NCBI GenBank assembly: GCA_035697245.1
Contig: DASSDH010000228.1
Coordinates: forward strand, 1 to 31,438
Reading direction: 5' to 3'
Length of the DNA stretch: 31,438 nucleotides
From: JACVRX01 sp035697245
GTDB lineage: Bacteria; Actinomycetota; Actinomycetes; Jiangellales; Jiangellaceae
Positions within the stretch are counted from its first letter, which is position 1; each line of letters begins with the position of its first letter. The notes under the pieces were generated by a model, which was given only the letters and a program-made list of their open reading frames with translations, was not told the origin of the DNA and ran no database searches. The position numbers and the translations under genes are program-made. This document shows positions 29,893 to 31,438 of the stretch, piece after piece.

Positions 29893-29997
29893 CGCCACCG
29901 CGCCCTGCACCGACAAGTCGCCCACACTCTCACGCCGCGGGGGAGGGCACGTCAGGCACGACCACGTGGTGCCCCACAACGACCAGAGAGGAAACCC

Positions 29998-30840
29998 ATG
30001 CAGAAAGTGACCCTGAACAACGGCGTTGGCATGCCGATCCTCGGCTTCGGCGTCTTCCAGATCCCGCCCGAGCAGACCGAGCAGGCCGTCAGCGACGCGC
30101 TCGAGGTCGGCTATCGCCACATCGACACCGCTGCCTCGTACGGCAACGAGGAGGCCGTCGGACGAGCCATCGCACGCAGCGGCATCCGCCGGAACGAGCT
30201 GTTCGTCACCACCAAGATGTGGGTGCAGGACGCTGGCGAGGACAACGCCAAGCGGCTGTTCGAGGAGTCACGCAAGCGACTCGGCCTGGACCACGTAGAC
30301 CTGTACCTGATCCACCAGCCGTTCGGTGACTATTACAGCTCGTGGCGGGCGATGCAGGACCTGTACCGGGAGGGCCTGATCCGGGCCATAGGCCTCGCGA
30401 ACTTCTATCCCGACCGGCTTGTCGACCTCATCGAGCACAACGAGATCACTCCCGCGGTGAACCAGATCGAGACCCACCCGTTCTTCCAGCGCCACGCCGA
30501 ACAGGAGCTGATGCACTCCCGCGGCGTCCAGATCGAGTCCTGGGGTCCTTTCGCCGAGGGCCGCAACGACCTGTTCACCAACCCCACGCTCAGTGAGATC
30601 GGCGCCGCGCACGGCAAGTCCGTCGCCCAGGTCGTACTGCGGTGGCTCATCCAACGCGAGGTCGTCGTTATCCCCAAGTCAGTCCGGCGCGACCGGATGG
30701 CGGAGAACTTCGACGTGTTCGATTTCGAGCTCACCGCCGAGCAGACGGACCGCATCGCCGGCCTCGACACTGGCGCCTCGGCGTTCTTCGACCACCGCGA
30801 CCCGGAGATCGTCAGCCGGATCGGCGGCCGCCGGAGCTGA
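29998..30840 (+). CDS. Aldo/keto reductase (2,5-diketogluconate-reductase-like)
   Basis: This 280-aa TIM-barrel NADPH enzyme has MPILGFGVFQIPPEQTEQAV, then GYRHIDTAASYGNEEAVG (catalytic Asp and Tyr), FVTTKMWV (Lys) and VDLYLIHQPFGDYY (His), completing the D-Y-K-H tetrad. The C-terminal VVVIPKSVRRDRMAENFDVF binds the cofactor phosphate. It reduces aldehydes or ketones, possibly sugar-derived. AGAGAGGAAA sits 4 bases before the ATG. It is transcribed alone. Any link to the sugar island 3 kb to the left is speculation. Confidence 0.94.
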   Translation: MQKVTLNNGVGMPILGFGVFQIPPEQTEQAVSDALEVGYRHIDTAASYGNEEAVGRAIARSGIRRNELFVTTKMWVQDAGEDNAKRLFEESRKRLGLDHVDLYLIHQPFGDYYSSWRAMQDLYREGLIRAIGLANFYPDRLVDLIEHNEITPAVNQIETHPFFQRHAEQELMHSRGVQIESWGPFAEGRNDLFTNPTLSEIGAAHGKSVAQVVLRWLIQREVVVIPKSVRRDRMAENFDVFDFELTAEQTDRIAGLDTGASAFFDHRDPEIVSRIGGRRS

Positions 30841-30862
30841 AATGCCCGATCGGCGGTCCTTC

Positions 30863-30952
30863 GTCGCCCGCCAGCCATCTGATGAAGATCCGCGATCGGT
30901 CAACATAGGTACGAACAGAGTTCTCGGCCAAGCCTGCCCGGCGCCGCGGCCT
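30863..30952 (-). pseudogene. Fragment of a tyrosine recombinase/integrase (N-terminal core-binding domain)
   Basis: Reading leftward, about 30 codons give RPRRRAGLAENSVRTYVDRS followed by RIFIRWLAGD, the typical first helix of the SAM-like core-binding domain of phage-type integrases ('GLAENTVRTY...FLDWL'). The rest of the enzyme, about 300 residues, is absent: the frame runs into the aldo/keto reductase end. It looks like debris of a mobile element. The match is to one helix, so confidence is moderate. Confidence 0.5.
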
Positions 30953-31026
30953 GGTCGAACCGCTCCAGTTCTGACTCATCGGCACGGGTGTGCCAATAAC
31001 CCGCGGACGGGCCGAAGCCCGTTTCG

Positions 31027-31438
31027 TCAATTGACCTCGCACCCGATCCCGTCGCCGTCACGGTCCAGGCCATGCGGATCGCCGCCGCTTGTATCGACAG
31101 GCCCACTGAAGTCTGAGCAGTCCATGTCAGGCCCACCTTGTGGAGCAATCTCCTCGCCATGACTGTCAACGGGCGCATCAGGTGCAGGCACATCGTTCGG
31201 CTCAGGCCACGTCGCTCCACAACTCACGAGCAGTTCAGCAAAGCCGTCCAGGTCTGAAACGCCGAAGTACAACTCTTCCCGTGGGTGATGTCCGTAGCCA
31301 TCTGTCGAGTTGTAGCGCGGAATCGCAACGCCCTCTCTGAGCATCACTTCACCCGCGTCTACTTCACCCACATCGACGTACCGCAGCAGACGGCCGTATC
31401 TGTCAACGTCGTCCTGAGCGCCTGGTGTCAGCGTGACT
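31027..31438 (-). CDS. Thermonuclease (SNase-like) with C-terminal Excalibur domain (5' end outside window)
   Basis: The frame is open to the window edge, so the N-terminal part is missing. The visible part begins with VTLTPGAQDDVDRYGRLLRY and VDVGEVDAGEVMLREGVA, matching the last strands and helix of staphylococcal-nuclease-like domains. After a short Pro/Asp-rich linker (PEPNDVPAPDAPV), the C-terminus GPDMDCSDF ... HGLDRDGDGIGCE is an Excalibur calcium-binding domain with the DxDxDGxxCE signature. Such proteins are normally exported and degrade nucleic acids outside the cell; the signal peptide would lie beyond the window. Confidence 0.9.
   Translation of the reverse strand, partial: VTLTPGAQDDVDRYGRLLRYVDVGEVDAGEVMLREGVAIPRYNSTDGYGHHPREELYFGVSDLDGFAELLVSCGATWPEPNDVPAPDAPVDSHGEEIAPQGGPDMDCSDFSGPVDTSGGDPHGLDRDGDGIGCEVN

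Noticed and set aside
29998..30840. Aldo/keto reductase as the sulfolactaldehyde reductase of the sugar island
   Set aside because: Known sulfolactaldehyde reductases (YihU) belong to the beta-hydroxyacid dehydrogenase family, and the gene is 3 kb away in its own unit.

Overview
The window is GC-rich, with strongly G/C-biased third codon positions, densely packed genes and frequent GTG starts. Several start codons lie 6-7 nt downstream of a TANNNT -10 hexamer with no Shine-Dalgarno. Together with a deazaflavin/F420-type (DUF385) oxidoreductase and an Excalibur-tailed nuclease, this points to a soil- or plant-associated high-GC actinobacterium. No rRNA, tRNA, CRISPR array or intact insertion sequence was seen.

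Left part (1-16950). The window opens inside a carbohydrate-type ABC importer: two permeases coupled by 4-nt overlaps to a nitrilase-superfamily amidohydrolase. Next come small and SRPBCC proteins, a secreted M14 metallocarboxypeptidase, a DUF385 oxidoreductase, a divergent ArsR/AHSA1 pair around one operator, a membrane protein and a VOC protein. A three-gene overlapping operon follows (medium-chain oxidoreductase, PEP-mutase-like protein, arginase-family protein). Then come a membrane protein, a MerR regulator with a MerR-type promoter driving a Cys-rich protein, a PLP decarboxylase, a tandem left-handed beta-helix protein, a MaoC-like hydratase and a beta-lactamase-fold lipoprotein that lacks the catalytic lysine.

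Central part (17029-26679). A GntR regulator with a dyad operator precedes a well-conserved ACC deaminase (acdS). Next is a sugar-catabolism island. One wing is transcribed leftward: PfkB kinase, class I aldolase, Gfo/Idh/MocA protein. It diverges, around a perfect 21-bp palindrome, from an AGE-family isomerase closely resembling sulfoquinovose isomerase YihS. The set has the logic isomerase, kinase, aldolase plus a possible oxidoreductive glycosidase, and I propose sulfoquinovose (plant sulfolipid sugar) or a related aldose as substrate. A second module follows: a GatY/KbaY-type class II aldolase, an FGGY kinase and a FruK/LacC-like PfkB kinase, which fits ketose breakdown through a bisphosphate. 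No transporter, C3-sulfonate enzyme or dedicated regulator of the island lies in the window.

Right part (26706-31438). This holds an alpha/beta hydrolase, a DUF1579-like protein, a roughly 645-bp stretch without recognised genes containing a 14-bp stem-loop and a perfect LexA/SOS-box-like palindrome, a 62-aa protein, a GNAT acetyltransferase, an aldo/keto reductase, a tyrosine-integrase fragment and the C-terminal part of a thermonuclease with an Excalibur domain. The integrase fragment hints at an old mobile-element boundary.
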